From: Parazoarcus communis SWub3 = DSM 12120
Lineage (GTDB): Bacteria > Pseudomonadota > Gammaproteobacteria > Burkholderiales > Rhodocyclaceae
Length of the DNA stretch: 64,000 nucleotides
Assembly (NCBI RefSeq): GCF_003226565.1
Contig: NZ_QKOE01000014.1
Coordinates: 1-64,000 of the forward strand
Direction: 5' to 3'
Position 1 is the first letter of the stretch; the number at the start of each line of letters is the position of its first letter. Position numbers and translations under genes: made by a program. Below the pieces are notes generated by a model. The model made no database searches and was not told the origin of the DNA. It saw nothing but the letters and a program-made list of their open reading frames with translations. Positions 30,924 to 40,872 of the stretch are shown in pieces.

Positions 30924-31742
30924 ATGAGCATCGTTCTCAAGACCGCAGAAGAAATACAGGAAATGCGTCTCGCCTGCCGCCTGGCAGCCGAGGTGCTCGA
31001 CTACATCGAGCCCTTTGTCAAACCCGGCATCACCACCGCAGAACTCGACCGCCTGTGCCACACCTACATGGTGGAGGTGCAGAACACCATACCTGCACCG
31101 CTCAATTACGCGCCCCCCGGTTACAGCCCCTACCCCAAGTCGATCTGCACCTCGGTCAACCATCAGGTATGCCATGGCGTCCCAGGTGACAAGGCGCTCA
31201 AGAAAGGCGATATCGTCAATCTGGACATCACCGTCATCACCCAGGCCGGTTTTCACGGTGACACCAGCCGGATGTTCATTGTCGGCAACGAAGCCTCCAT
31301 CCTGGCAAAACGGCTGTGCCAGGTCACTTTCGAATGCCTGTGGCTGGGCATTGCCGAAGTCCGGCCCGGCGCACGCCTGGGAGACATCGGACAGGCAATT
31401 CAGCGTCACGCAGAAGGCAACGGATTTTCGGTCGTGCGTGAGTTCTGCGGCCACGGCATCGGCCGCAAGTTTCACGAAGAGCCCCAGGTGCTGCATTACG
31501 GCAAGGCTGGAACCGGCGTCGAACTCCAGCCAGGCATGATCTTCACCATCGAACCCATGATCAACGCCGGGAAGGCTGCAATCTCCGAACTGCCCGATGG
31601 CTGGACCATCGTCACCAAGGATCGCAGTCTGTCGGCACAATGGGAGCACACTCTGGTCGTCACCGACACCGGCGTCGAAGTCCTGACCTTGTCGGCCAAT
31701 TGCCCGCCACCCCCACCTCTGGTGGCTTCCCGCCTTGCCTGA
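30924..31742 (+). CDS. map: type I methionine aminopeptidase
   Basis: Removes the initiator methionine from new proteins; dinuclear metal enzyme. 272 residues. Metal ligands are visible as the aspartates in NLDITVI and HGDTSRMF, the histidine in FCGHGIGRKFHEEP, and the glutamates in FTIEPM and WEHTLVV. The substrate-side motif CTSVNHQVCHGVP is also present. Divergent from rpsB; its 3' end meets glnD. Confidence 0.96.
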   Translation: MSIVLKTAEEIQEMRLACRLAAEVLDYIEPFVKPGITTAELDRLCHTYMVEVQNTIPAPLNYAPPGYSPYPKSICTSVNHQVCHGVPGDKALKKGDIVNLDITVITQAGFHGDTSRMFIVGNEASILAKRLCQVTFECLWLGIAEVRPGARLGDIGQAIQRHAEGNGFSVVREFCGHGIGRKFHEEPQVLHYGKAGTGVELQPGMIFTIEPMINAGKAAISELPDGWTIVTKDRSLSAQWEHTLVVTDTGVEVLTLSANCPPPPPLVASRLA

Positions 31743-31761
31743 TCATCGGATTCCTCGCACC

Positions 31762-34335
31762 GTGACGACGCCCACTCCGCTCCAGCATGCCATCGTCGAA
31801 GTACGCCAGCAGCTCGCAGAAGGCCACGCCAGCCTGCGCGCCACCTACGAGGCCCACCCACTTACCGCCCGCCTGCTTCACGGCCGTGCAAAACTTGTCG
31901 ATACGGCGATCGTACGTCTATGGAAGACAGGCCGACTGCCAGCCAATGCCGCATTGCTCGCAGTTGGCGGCTATGGACGGGGCGAGCTCTTTCCCTGCTC
32001 TGATGTCGACCTGCTGATCCTGCTGCCCGAGCCACCGGATGCCGACCTGCAAAGCCTGCTGTCGGAGCTGATTGGTGCGCTTTGGGATGTCGGGCTGGAC
32101 ATCGGCCATAGCGTGCGCACCATTGAAGAATGCCTTGATGCCGCCATCGCCGACATCACGGTGCAGACCAATATGCTGGAAGCCCGGCTACTGGCCGGCA
32201 ACGCCGAGCTGTTCGCCGACTTTTCTGCCCGGTACCGCGAGCAACTGGACGTCCGTGCCTTCTTCAAGGCCAAGCAACTCGAGCAGGAACAGCGGTACGC
32301 CAAGTACCAGGACACCCCTTACGCACTCGAACCCAACTGCAAGGAAAGCCCCGGCGGGCTGCGCGATCTGCAGATGCTGGGCTGGATTGCCCAGGCTGCA
32401 GGACTGGGTCGCAACTGGCGGGAACTGGCCCGCCGCCGCCTGATCACCGGCGAGGAGGCAAGCGACCTGCGCAGCGTGGAGCGATTCCTGCAGCATGTTC
32501 GCATCCGCCTGCATTATCTCACCAACCGTGCCGAAGACCGCCTGCTGTTCGATCACCAGGAAAAACTCGCACGGATCATGGGTTTCGAGCCGACCGCCGC
32601 CAAACGCGCATCCGAAGCGCTGATGCAACGGTACTACCTGACCGCCAAGAAGGTCACCCAGATCAACGGCATCCTGCTGCAGAACTACGGCACCGAAATC
32701 TTCCCCGGCCGCAGCGCCCCGGCCATCGTCATCAACGCACGCTTCCAGGCGGTTCGCGAGCTGCTCGACATCCGTAACGAAGATGTCTTCGAACGCCACC
32801 CCTCTGCCCTGCTCGAGTGCTTCCTGCTACTGCAGCAGCGCTCCGAACTCAAGAGCATGACCGCACGCACACTGCGTGCGCTGTGGCTGAACCGTAACCG
32901 CATCAATGCAGCCTTCCGCGCCGACCCGGCCAACCGCGCGCTGTTTATCGAGATCGTCAGCCAGAAGCGCGGTGTGGTGCATGCGTTCAGGCGCATGAAT
33001 CAGTACGGCATCCTGTCCCGCTACCTGCCACCCTGGCGCAAGATCCTGTGCCAGATGCAGCACGACCTGTTTCACGCCTACACGGTCGACCAGCATATCC
33101 TGATGGTATTGCGCAATGTGCGCCGCTTCACGATGGGTGAGCACGCGCACGAGTATCCGCTGATGACCCGGCTGATCCTCAGTTTTGACCGCTACTGGCT
33201 GCTCTACATTGCGGCGCTGTTTCACGACATCGCCAAGGGCCGCGGCGGAGACCACTCCACGCTGGGCATGGTCGACGCACGCGAGTTCTGCGAACAGCAC
33301 GCCCTGCCAGCAGACGATGTCGAACTGGTGGTGTGGCTGGTTCAGCATCACCTCACGATGTCGCATGTCGCTCAGAAGGAGGACACCTCCGACCCCGAGG
33401 TCATCCGCAACTTTGCCGGTATCGTCGGCAACGAGCGGCGGCTGACTGCGCTCTACCTGCTGACCCACGCAGACATCCGCGGCACCAGCCCCAAAGTGTG
33501 GAATGGCTGGAAAGGCAAGCTACTGGAAGACCTGTTCTTCGCCACTCAGCGCCTGCTGCGCGGCGCGACCCCACAGCAGGCCCTGGGTCTTGACGACCGC
33601 CAGGAGAACACCCGCCACCTGCTGCGCTACCACGGCCTGCGCCCTGGTGTCGAAGATGCGCTGTGGGCGCAACTGGATGCGGTGTATTTCATGCGCCACT
33701 CACCTGACGAGATCGCCTGGCACACCCGTGTGCTTTACTTCCGTCCCAGCGCCGATGAACCGGTGGTCAAGGCACGGGTCTCCGACGAGGAGCAAGGCGT
33801 ACAGGTCATGGTGTTTTCACGCGACGAGACCGACCTGTTCGTCCGCCTGACCGGGTTCTTCGGCCGCATGGGACTCAGCATTCTCGACGCCAAGGTGCAC
33901 ACCACCCGTCACGGCTATGCACTGGACAGCTTCATCCTTCAGGACACCGGCAACAGCGCCAGTTACCGCGACATCGTCACCCTGATCGAGCATGAGCTGA
34001 CACAGATGCTTCAGACCGGTGGAGAGCCGCGACGCCCTGGCAGCGGCCGGCTGTCGCGCCAGGTCAAGCACTTCCCGATCACCCCCCAGGTCAGCCTGCG
34101 CGCCGACGAAGCCGGTCGCCACTACATCCTGTCACTGATCGCCGCCGACCGCCCCGGGTTGCTGTTCGACGTGGCGCAGGTGCTGGCGAGCCATGGCATC
34201 AGCGTGCAGACTGCCAAGATCGCCACCCTGGGCGAGCGGGTTGAAGATACCTTCCTGCTGACCGGCGGCGGACTGTCTCAGGATTCACGGGTACTCAAGG
34301 TCGAGCGGGAACTACTGGACCGCCTGCAGGTGTAG
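31762..34335 (+). CDS. glnD: PII uridylyltransferase / uridylyl-removing enzyme
   Basis: Nitrogen sensor that adds or removes UMP on PII proteins according to glutamine. About 857 residues. The nucleotidyltransferase domain has GGYGRGELFPCSDVDLLIL with the catalytic aspartates; the HD domain has LYIAALFHDIAKGRGGDHS; two C-terminal ACT domains follow (from QVMVFSRDETDLFVRLT and from YILSLIAADRPGLLFDVAQ). The start is uncertain: GTG at 31762 was chosen, but a TTG at 31735 overlapping the map stop would add nine residues. No glnB or amt gene is nearby in this window. A strong terminator follows. Confidence 0.95.
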   Translation: MTTPTPLQHAIVEVRQQLAEGHASLRATYEAHPLTARLLHGRAKLVDTAIVRLWKTGRLPANAALLAVGGYGRGELFPCSDVDLLILLPEPPDADLQSLLSELIGALWDVGLDIGHSVRTIEECLDAAIADITVQTNMLEARLLAGNAELFADFSARYREQLDVRAFFKAKQLEQEQRYAKYQDTPYALEPNCKESPGGLRDLQMLGWIAQAAGLGRNWRELARRRLITGEEASDLRSVERFLQHVRIRLHYLTNRAEDRLLFDHQEKLARIMGFEPTAAKRASEALMQRYYLTAKKVTQINGILLQNYGTEIFPGRSAPAIVINARFQAVRELLDIRNEDVFERHPSALLECFLLLQQRSELKSMTARTLRALWLNRNRINAAFRADPANRALFIEIVSQKRGVVHAFRRMNQYGILSRYLPPWRKILCQMQHDLFHAYTVDQHILMVLRNVRRFTMGEHAHEYPLMTRLILSFDRYWLLYIAALFHDIAKGRGGDHSTLGMVDAREFCEQHALPADDVELVVWLVQHHLTMSHVAQKEDTSDPEVIRNFAGIVGNERRLTALYLLTHADIRGTSPKVWNGWKGKLLEDLFFATQRLLRGATPQQALGLDDRQENTRHLLRYHGLRPGVEDALWAQLDAVYFMRHSPDEIAWHTRVLYFRPSADEPVVKARVSDEEQGVQVMVFSRDETDLFVRLTGFFGRMGLSILDAKVHTTRHGYALDSFILQDTGNSASYRDIVTLIEHELTQMLQTGGEPRRPGSGRLSRQVKHFPITPQVSLRADEAGRHYILSLIAADRPGLLFDVAQVLASHGISVQTAKIATLGERVEDTFLLTGGGLSQDSRVLKVERELLDRLQV

Positions 34336-34349
34336 CCAGGGTCCGGACA

Positions 34350-34393
34350 AAAAACGGCGCGACCGGGAATCCCCGCCGCGCCGTTTTTTTTTC
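34350..34393. terminator. bidirectional intrinsic terminator between glnD and the UPF0114 gene
   Basis: ACGGCGCG pairs with CGCGCCGT over a 15-base loop. A run of nine T follows on the plus strand, and a run of A precedes the stem, giving a U-tract on the minus strand too. It ends both convergent transcripts. Confidence 0.9.
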
Positions 34394-34410
34394 AGAAGAC
34401 GGACTGTGCC

Positions 34411-34923
34411 TCAGTGCCCCTTGCCACCGCCATGCAGCCGGTCCATCAGCGCATACAGCACCCCCGACGCCAGGAAGGTCACGTGAATACCCACCATCCA
34501 GGCCAGCTCACGGTCTTCCAGCTTCGCCACATTCATGAACCCCTTCAGCAGCTCAATCCCCGAGATCGCCACGATCGAACCGATCAGCTTGATCTTGAGG
34601 TCGGAAAAACCGATATGCCCCATCCAGTCGGGACGATCCCGATGGCTGTGAAGATCTTCCATCTTGGACACGAAGTTCTCGTAGCCACTGAACATGATGA
34701 TGATCAGCAAATTCATGATCAGCGCAATATCCACCAGGGAAAGCACCCCGGTGATCAGCTCGCCACCCGTCGCCGTCATGATCTCCGAGAAGATGTGGAA
34801 CACCTCCTTGGTGAACTTGATCAACAGCACCACCATGGCCAGCACCAGACCAAAATAGACCGGCGCCATCAACCAGCGACTGGAGAACAGCAGATGCTCG
34901 AAAGCGGTTTCGATACGTTTCAT
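34411..34923 (-). CDS. UPF0114 family membrane protein (YqhA-like)
   Basis: 170 residues with three to four membrane helices (about 18-38, 58-82, 108-128 and 140-160). The N-terminal FEHLLFSSRWLMAPVYFGLV and the middle IMFSGYENFVSKMED are diagnostic of the family. Function is not known; it is a conserved inner-membrane protein. Shares no operon with its neighbours: a terminator lies downstream and a 60-base gap separates it from the phosphorylase gene. Confidence 0.9.
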   Translation of the reverse strand: MKRIETAFEHLLFSSRWLMAPVYFGLVLAMVVLLIKFTKEVFHIFSEIMTATGGELITGVLSLVDIALIMNLLIIIMFSGYENFVSKMEDLHSHRDRPDWMGHIGFSDLKIKLIGSIVAISGIELLKGFMNVAKLEDRELAWMVGIHVTFLASGVLYALMDRLHGGGKGH

Positions 34924-34983
34924 GTGGGCTTCCAGCGATTCAGCAAATATCGACGATTGTAGCAGTGCACCATGCCGCCCCGA

Positions 34984-35721
34984 TCAAACCCGGCACAGAT
35001 GATCCAGCAGGTTGCGTACCCTGACCATGGATTCCTGCAGGATCGGTTCGATGCTGTCGAAATGTATGCCATGCTCACTTGAAGCTCGTCCCGCAGCGAA
35101 ATTGACCACAACATTGACAGCGGCGTATGGCAATTCCAGCTCACGCGCAAGCACCGCTTCCGGCATGCCCGTCATGCCGACGACATCAGCACCATCGCGC
35201 TCGAAACGGTTGATCTCAGCGGCCGTTTCGAGCCGCGGACCCTGCGTTGCAGCATACACCCCCCCATCAAACACGGCTTCGCCCGCCTGCTTTCCCGCCT
35301 GCAGAAGGCGCTGACGCAGACTTTCGTCGTAAGGATGGGTGAAATCGACATGGTGGACCGCCTGATCTCCTCCTTCGAAGAAGGTGCTCTTGCGCCCCCA
35401 GGTATAGTCAATGATCTGGTCCGGAATCAGCAGCGTACCCGGCGCAAAGTCGGCACGGATCCCACCCACCGATGCGACAGACACCACCGCGTCGGCCCGG
35501 GCCTGCTTGAGCGCCCAGATGTTGGCGCGGTAATTGACCAGATGCGGCGGAATCGTGTGTCCATAACCATGCCGTGCCAGAAACACGACCGGCCGGCCGC
35601 ACAATTCGCCAAAGGTCAGCGCCCCCGAAGGCTCGCCATACGGCGTGCGCACCACCTCGCGACGCACGATTTCCAGCGTGGACAATTGGGTCAGGCCACT
35701 TCCACCAATGATTGCGAGCAT
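34984..35721 (-). CDS. S-methyl-5'-thioinosine phosphorylase (MtnP-like nucleoside phosphorylase)
   Basis: 245 residues of the purine nucleoside phosphorylase/MTAP fold. MLAIIGGSGLTQL gives the phosphate-binding loop, FLARHGYGHTIPPHLVNYRA and YAATQGPRLETAAEI the ribose and base sites, and VVGMTGMPEAVLAREL the methylthio pocket. The compact length and RHG-YGH pattern fit the S-methyl-5'-thioinosine phosphorylase group of Pseudomonas-type methionine salvage rather than the larger MTA phosphorylases; the base preference is by family only. ATG chosen with GAGG ten bases upstream; a GTG three codons earlier is possible. Confidence 0.87.
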   Translation of the reverse strand: MLAIIGGSGLTQLSTLEIVRREVVRTPYGEPSGALTFGELCGRPVVFLARHGYGHTIPPHLVNYRANIWALKQARADAVVSVASVGGIRADFAPGTLLIPDQIIDYTWGRKSTFFEGGDQAVHHVDFTHPYDESLRQRLLQAGKQAGEAVFDGGVYAATQGPRLETAAEINRFERDGADVVGMTGMPEAVLARELELPYAAVNVVVNFAAGRASSEHGIHFDSIEPILQESMVRVRNLLDHLCRV

Positions 35722-35931
35722 CGCATGCACCTCGTCTGAAAACGGCGCGGATTCTAGCACGGAGCCTAATGAGGACTGGCTCCTGCTTGCATCGCGCCGA
35801 TACTTGCAGTGAAGGCCGAAGCGGGATGATGGCCTGCCAGGGCGCATCGGCGGCACATATGAGCAGCCGCAACTTGCGCAGCGCAACAAGCCGGTTGCAG
35901 ACTACCGGTCTCAATGCTATCGTCCGCACTG

Positions 35932-36118
35932 CTGCGCGGGAGAGCACTCTCCCACAGAGAGTCGCCGAAGGCGTAACCCCCCGGAATCGCTCAGGCAAAA
36001 GGACCGCGCACGGCAGTAAAAGTCTGGAGAGCGACGTGGGCACTCAGGGTGCCGCACATCCACCGAAGGGGCACCCGGCACATCCGTCCGGAATCTCTCA
36101 GGTACAAGGGACAGATGG
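35932..36118 (+). ncRNA. tandem glycine riboswitch
   Basis: Two consecutive glycine aptamers in the leader of gcvT. The first runs from GCGCGGGAGAGC to GACCGCGC and has CGCCGAAGG and the signature CTCAGGCAAAAGGAC. The second starts at GTCTGGAGAGC and has CACCGAAGG and CTCTCAGGTACAAGGGACA. Tandem aptamers bind glycine and, upstream of glycine cleavage genes, turn expression on when glycine is abundant. The leader continues for about 80 bases to gcvT and contains a terminator-like hairpin. Confidence 0.96.
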
Positions 36119-36174
36119 GGCGAGCACGACACGTTTGACATTCTTCGAATGGCCGCGTCGTACCGCCCTTTTTT
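36118..36174 (+). terminator. terminator-like hairpin, probable expression platform of the glycine riboswitch
   Basis: GGGCG and ACGACACG (36118-36133) can pair with CGCGTCGT and CGCCC (36154-36168), with one mismatch and a small internal loop, followed by six T. The left arm begins where the second aptamer closes, so ligand binding could decide whether the terminator forms. That glycine prevents termination here is inference from riboswitches of the same class. Confidence 0.6.
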
Positions 36175-36196
36175 CGTTCACTTTGCCGGAGCTGCC

Positions 36197-37288
36197 ATGA
36201 ACGCCCCCGTCTGCCACACCCCGCTTCACGCCACCCACGTCGCCGCTGGCGCACGCATGGTCGACTTTGCCGGCTGGGACATGCCGGTCAACTACGGCTC
36301 GCAGATCGAGGAGCACCACGCTGTTCGACGTGATGCAGGCATGTTCGACGTGTCGCACATGCTGTCGCTCGACCTCGAAGGCGCCGATGCCACGCGCTGG
36401 CTGCGTGCGCTCCTGGCCAACGACGTTGCCAAACTCAAGACGCCTGGCAAGGCTCTCTACTCCTGCATGCTCAACGAAGACGGCGGCGTCATCGACGACC
36501 TGATCGTCTATCGTCTGTCCGATAGCCAGTACCGCATCGTCGTCAATGCCGGCACTGCGGACAAGGATGTGGCGTGGATGCGCAAGCATATCGCCCTTAC
36601 CGGCGCCAACGTCAGCCTCAGCGCCCGCCGCGACCTGGCCATGATTGCGATCCAGGGCCCCAATGCCCGCACCCGCACCTGGCAGACCCTGCCCGAGCTG
36701 CGCGCCGGCAGCGAAGCACTGACCGTGTTCTCCGGTGTGCAGATCGGTGACATTTTTGTAGGTCGTACCGGCTATACCGGCGAAGACGGCTTCGAGATTG
36801 CGCTGCCGGCCGAGCGTGCCGCTGCGGTCTGGGCCGCGCTGCAGGCGGCTGGCGTCGCGCCCTGCGGGCTGGGTGCGCGCGACACCCTGCGCCTTGAGGC
36901 CGGCATGAACCTGTACGGCCAGGACATGGACGAATCCGTCTCCCCGCTCGACGCTGGTCTGGCCTGGACGGTGGATCTCAAGGACGAACACCGTCTGTTC
37001 GTCGGCCGCGCCGCACTGGCCGTCAAGCCAGCAAGTCGCCGTGTGCTGGGACTCATTCTTGAAGACAAAGGCGTGCTGCGCGCGCACATGAGGGTTTTCA
37101 CCTCCGCAGGCGAAGGTGAAACCACCAGCGGCAGCTTCTCGCCCACACTGGAGAAATCCATTGCCTTTGCCCGTCTGCCTCTGGAGGTCGAACCGGGCAC
37201 CAGTGTCGAAGTGGACATCCGCGGCAAGCGTCTCAAGGCACGCACCGTCAAACTGCCGTTTGCCCGCAACGGTCAGGCACTGGTCTGA
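36197..37288 (+). CDS. gcvT: glycine cleavage system T protein (aminomethyltransferase)
   Basis: Transfers the methylene group from lipoyl-bound aminomethyl to tetrahydrofolate and releases ammonia. 363 residues. [55 protein letters not shown] and [14 protein letters not shown] are family signatures; the folate-side aspartate lies in the first. The ATG has GGAG seven bases upstream. It is controlled by the glycine riboswitch and followed by gcvH after 103 bases. Confidence 0.97.
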   Translation: MNAPVCHTPLHATHVAAGARMVDFAGWDMPVNYGSQIEEHHAVRRDAGMFDVSHMLSLDLEGADATRWLRALLANDVAKLKTPGKALYSCMLNEDGGVIDDLIVYRLSDSQYRIVVNAGTADKDVAWMRKHIALTGANVSLSARRDLAMIAIQGPNARTRTWQTLPELRAGSEALTVFSGVQIGDIFVGRTGYTGEDGFEIALPAERAAAVWAALQAAGVAPCGLGARDTLRLEAGMNLYGQDMDESVSPLDAGLAWTVDLKDEHRLFVGRAALAVKPASRRVLGLILEDKGVLRAHMRVFTSAGEGETTSGSFSPTLEKSIAFARLPLEVEPGTSVEVDIRGKRLKARTVKLPFARNGQALV

Positions 37289-37391
37289 AGCATCGTCATT
37301 TGAGGCAGACTCCGGCATGCCGAAGCCTGTCCCGGCCCACACACAGCTGTTCCAAGCTTTTCCTGAATCCAGCCCACTGCGGAGAAACAAC

Positions 37392-37775
37392 ATGAGCAAC
37401 ACGCCTGCCGACCTGAAGTACACCAAGTCCCACGAATGGATCCGCGTCGAAGCCGATGGCAGCCTGACCGTCGGCGTGACGGACCACGCCCAGGAAGCGC
37501 TGGGCGACGTCGTCTTCCTCGAACTGCCGGAAGCCGGTCGCCAACTCGCCGCCGGCGAAGCCTGCGCAGTGATCGAATCAGTCAAGGCCGCATCCGACAT
37601 CTATGCCCCGGTCGCGGGTGAAGTGATTGCCGCCAATCAGGATGCCGTGGACGCGCCGGAAAGCGTCAACACCGACGCCTATGCTGCCTGGCTGTTCAAG
37701 ATCAAGCCGGCAAACGCCGCCGATGTGTCCAGCCTGCTCGACGCCGCCGGTTACGAAGCCGAGATCGCCCAGTAA
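37392..37775 (+). CDS. gcvH: glycine cleavage system H protein (lipoyl carrier)
   Basis: Carries the aminomethyl group between P, T and L proteins. 127 residues. [12 protein letters not shown] at the N terminus and the lipoylation site [13 protein letters not shown] with the modified lysine. The ATG is preceded by GGAG. The lipoamide dehydrogenase (L protein) is not in this window and is normally shared with other complexes. Confidence 0.97.
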   Translation: MSNTPADLKYTKSHEWIRVEADGSLTVGVTDHAQEALGDVVFLELPEAGRQLAAGEACAVIESVKAASDIYAPVAGEVIAANQDAVDAPESVNTDAYAAWLFKIKPANAADVSSLLDAAGYEAEIAQ

Positions 37776-37874
37776 GCACGACCCAGTCTGCCGGGAGGCA
37801 CGATCTTCCGCCCCCGGCACCCCCGGCCCAATTCTGCTGGGCCCTTTGCCTTGCCCGCTCCGCTGCGCACGACC

Positions 37875-40769
37875 ATGACCGACACGCTCCTCTCCGCCCC
37901 GCTCGCCGACCTCGAACAGCGCGACGCCTTCATTCATCGCCACATTGGCCCCAATCCAGCCGAAATCGCCCGCATGTGTGCGGCCATCGGCCTTGCCGAT
38001 GTCGATACGCTGATCGACCAGACCGTGCCAGCCGCCATCCGGCTGGCGCAGCCACTGCCACTGGGCGCGCCGCAACCCGAACACGAGGCGCTGGCCCGGT
38101 TGCGTGCGATCGCGAGCAAGAACGTGGTCAAGAAGTCGCTGATCGGCATGGGCTACTACGGCACCCACACGCCTGCGGTGATCCTGCGCAACGTCATGGA
38201 AAACCCTGGCTGGTACACGGCCTACACGCCTTATCAGGCGGAGATTGCCCAAGGTCGCCTGGAAGCCCTGCTGAACTACCAGCAGATGGTCATCGACCTG
38301 ACCGGTCTGGAACTGGCCAACGCCTCATTGCTCGACGAAGCCACCGCGGCGGCCGAAGCCATGACGATGGCCCGCCGGGTCTCCAGAGCCAAGTCCAACG
38401 CGTTCTTCATCGACCAGGCCTGCTTCCCGCAGACCATCGATGTGGTGCGCACCCGCGCCGCTTACTTCGGTTATGAACTGGTCTTTGGCAGCGCCACGGA
38501 TGCAGGCCAGCATGATGTTTTCGGCGCGCTGCTGCAATATCCCGACGTCAACGGCGCCGTCACCGACCTGCAGGCACCGATCACCGCGCTGAAAGCGCGC
38601 GGTGCAGTGGTTGCCGTCGCCTCCGACCTGATGGCACTGGTGCTGCTGAAGAGCCCCGGCAGCCTCGGTGCCGACATCGCCCTGGGTTCTGCTCAACGCT
38701 TTGGCGTGCCGATGGGCTTCGGTGGCCCACATGCGGCTTTCTTCGCCACCCGCGAAGCCCACGTCCGCTCGATGCCCGGCCGCATCATCGGCGTCTCCAA
38801 GGACGCGCGCGGCAAGACGGCGCTGCGCATGGCACTGCAAACGCGCGAACAACACATCCGCCGCGAAAAGGCCAATTCCAACATCTGCACCTCGCAGGTA
38901 CTGCTCGCCAACATGGCCGGCTTTTACGCGGTGTATCACGGTCCGCAGGGGCTGAGGACCATCGCTGCACGCATCCATCGCCACGCCGCGCTGCTGGCCG
39001 AGGGCCTGAAGACCGGCGGCTTCGCGCTGGCCAGTGCCAGCTTCTTCGACACCCTGGTGGTCGACACCGGTGCACGCACTGCACAGATCGTGGCAAACGC
39101 CGCGACAGCGGGTTACAACCTGCGCCAGGTGTCCGGCACCCGTGTCGGCATTGCAGTGGATGAAACCACCACCGCCGGCGACGTCAGCGCCGTGCTGGCG
39201 ACCTTTGGCATCAACACGGACCTGTCCGAACTCGACCGCCGTGTTGCTGCGGCAGGTGGCGCCCTGCCGGCCGGCCTGCTGCGTAGCGACGCCATCCTCT
39301 CGCACCCGGTGTTCAACACGCACCACACCGAACACGAGATGCTGCGCTACCTGAAGAAGCTGCAGAATCGCGACCTCGCGCTGGATCACTCAATGATCTC
39401 GCTCGGTTCGTGCACGATGAAACTGAACGCCACCAGCGAGATGATTCCCGTCACCTGGCCGGAATTTGCCAACCTGCACCCGTTCGTGCCGCGTGAGCAG
39501 GCTGCGGGCTACCTCGAGATGATCGAAGGTCTGGCCGACTACCTGCGGGCGGTGACCGGCTTCCCCGCCATCTGCATGCAGCCCAACTCCGGCGCCCAGG
39601 GCGAGTACGCCGGCCTGGTGGCCATTGCGCGCTACCATGCCAGCCGTGGCGAGGCTCGACGCAATGTCTGCCTGATTCCCCGATCTGCCCACGGCACCAA
39701 CCCGGCCACCGCGCAGATGTGTGGCATGAAGGTCGTGGTGGTGGACTGTGACGACAACGGCAACGTCGACGTCACCGATCTGCGCGCCAAGGCCCAGCAG
39801 CACGCCGACGAACTGGCCGCACTGATGATCACCTACCCGTCCACCCATGGTGTGTTCGAGGAAGCCGTGCGCGAGATCTGCGACATCGTCCACGCCCATG
39901 GCGGACAGGTGTACATGGACGGCGCCAACCTCAACGCCCAGGTCGGCCTCACCTCGCCGGCCACCATCGGCGCCGACGTGTCGCACATGAACCTGCACAA
40001 GACTTTCTGCATTCCGCACGGCGGCGGCGGACCGGGCATGGGACCGATCGGCCTCGCTGCCCACCTCGCCCCCTTCATGGCGGATCATGTCGTCAGCCCC
40101 ACCGGTGACGAGCAGCGGCCGAACAAGGGACAGGGCGCCGTGTCGGCAGCCCCCTTCGGCTCGGCCAGCATCCTGCCGATCTCGTGGATGTACATCGCGA
40201 TGATGGGCGGCAGCGGCCTGAAGCGCGCCACAGAGGTCGCCATCCTCAACGCCAATTACCTGGCTGCCCGCCTCGGTCAGCACTACCCGGTGCTGTACAC
40301 CGGCACGCAAGGTCGCGTGGCGCACGAGTGCATCCTCGACATCCGCCCGATCAAGGCCGCCACCGGCATCAGTGAGGTGGACATTGCCAAGCGCCTGATG
40401 GACTACGGCTTCCACGCGCCGACAATGTCCTTCCCGGTGCCCGGCACGATCATGGTCGAGCCCACCGAATCCGAGGATCTGGCCGAACTGGACCGCTTCG
40501 TCGACGCAATGATCTCCATCCGTAACGAGATCTCCCGCATCGAGCAAGGCGAATGGAGCGCCGACGCCAACCCGCTCAAGCATGCTCCGCATACTCAGGC
40601 CGACATCATGGGCGACTGGGATCGTCCCTACACCCGCGAGCAAGCGGTGTTCCCGCTACCTTGGGTGGCGGACAACAAGTTCTGGCCGAGCGTAAACCGC
40701 ATCGACGATGTCCATGGCGATCGCAACCTGTTCTGCGCCTGCGTGCCCATGAGCGATTACGCAGACTGA
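37875..40769 (+). CDS. gcvP: glycine dehydrogenase (decarboxylating), P protein
   Basis: PLP enzyme that decarboxylates glycine and loads the aminomethyl group onto GcvH. 964 residues, the single-chain form with both halves fused (two-gene forms exist in other bacteria). N-terminal [39 protein letters not shown], and the PLP lysine in [17 protein letters not shown]. The ATG chosen begins the conserved N terminus. The operon ends at the hairpin just after the gene. Confidence 0.97.
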   Translation: MTDTLLSAPLADLEQRDAFIHRHIGPNPAEIARMCAAIGLADVDTLIDQTVPAAIRLAQPLPLGAPQPEHEALARLRAIASKNVVKKSLIGMGYYGTHTPAVILRNVMENPGWYTAYTPYQAEIAQGRLEALLNYQQMVIDLTGLELANASLLDEATAAAEAMTMARRVSRAKSNAFFIDQACFPQTIDVVRTRAAYFGYELVFGSATDAGQHDVFGALLQYPDVNGAVTDLQAPITALKARGAVVAVASDLMALVLLKSPGSLGADIALGSAQRFGVPMGFGGPHAAFFATREAHVRSMPGRIIGVSKDARGKTALRMALQTREQHIRREKANSNICTSQVLLANMAGFYAVYHGPQGLRTIAARIHRHAALLAEGLKTGGFALASASFFDTLVVDTGARTAQIVANAATAGYNLRQVSGTRVGIAVDETTTAGDVSAVLATFGINTDLSELDRRVAAAGGALPAGLLRSDAILSHPVFNTHHTEHEMLRYLKKLQNRDLALDHSMISLGSCTMKLNATSEMIPVTWPEFANLHPFVPREQAAGYLEMIEGLADYLRAVTGFPAICMQPNSGAQGEYAGLVAIARYHASRGEARRNVCLIPRSAHGTNPATAQMCGMKVVVVDCDDNGNVDVTDLRAKAQQHADELAALMITYPSTHGVFEEAVREICDIVHAHGGQVYMDGANLNAQVGLTSPATIGADVSHMNLHKTFCIPHGGGGPGMGPIGLAAHLAPFMADHVVSPTGDEQRPNKGQGAVSAAPFGSASILPISWMYIAMMGGSGLKRATEVAILNANYLAARLGQHYPVLYTGTQGRVAHECILDIRPIKAATGISEVDIAKRLMDYGFHAPTMSFPVPGTIMVEPTESEDLAELDRFVDAMISIRNEISRIEQGEWSADANPLKHAPHTQADIMGDWDRPYTREQAVFPLPWVADNKFWPSVNRIDDVHGDRNLFCACVPMSDYAD

Positions 40770-40808
40770 GCCCGCATACGCGGTAGAATCCGCACGCTTC
40801 GACACGAA

Positions 40809-40834
40809 GCCACGCCTCCGGGCGTGGCTTTTTT
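40809..40834 (+). terminator. intrinsic terminator after gcvP
   Basis: GCCACGCC pairs exactly with GGCGTGGC over a TCCG tetraloop and is followed by six T. It separates the gcv operon from the beta-glucan genes, whose first start is 39 bases on. Confidence 0.92.
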
Positions 40835-40872
40835 GCACCTGCACCCTGCGCGTAACCCTCTGCCGCCCAACC

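Noticed and set aside
36098-37600. A 500-codon minus-strand open frame across gcvT and gcvH
   Set aside because: It lies opposite proven genes and runs into the riboswitch, where coding is not expected.
38325-40643. Two long minus-strand frames opposite gcvP
   Set aside because: Val/Gly/His-rich shadows of a strongly conserved gene; no motif seen.
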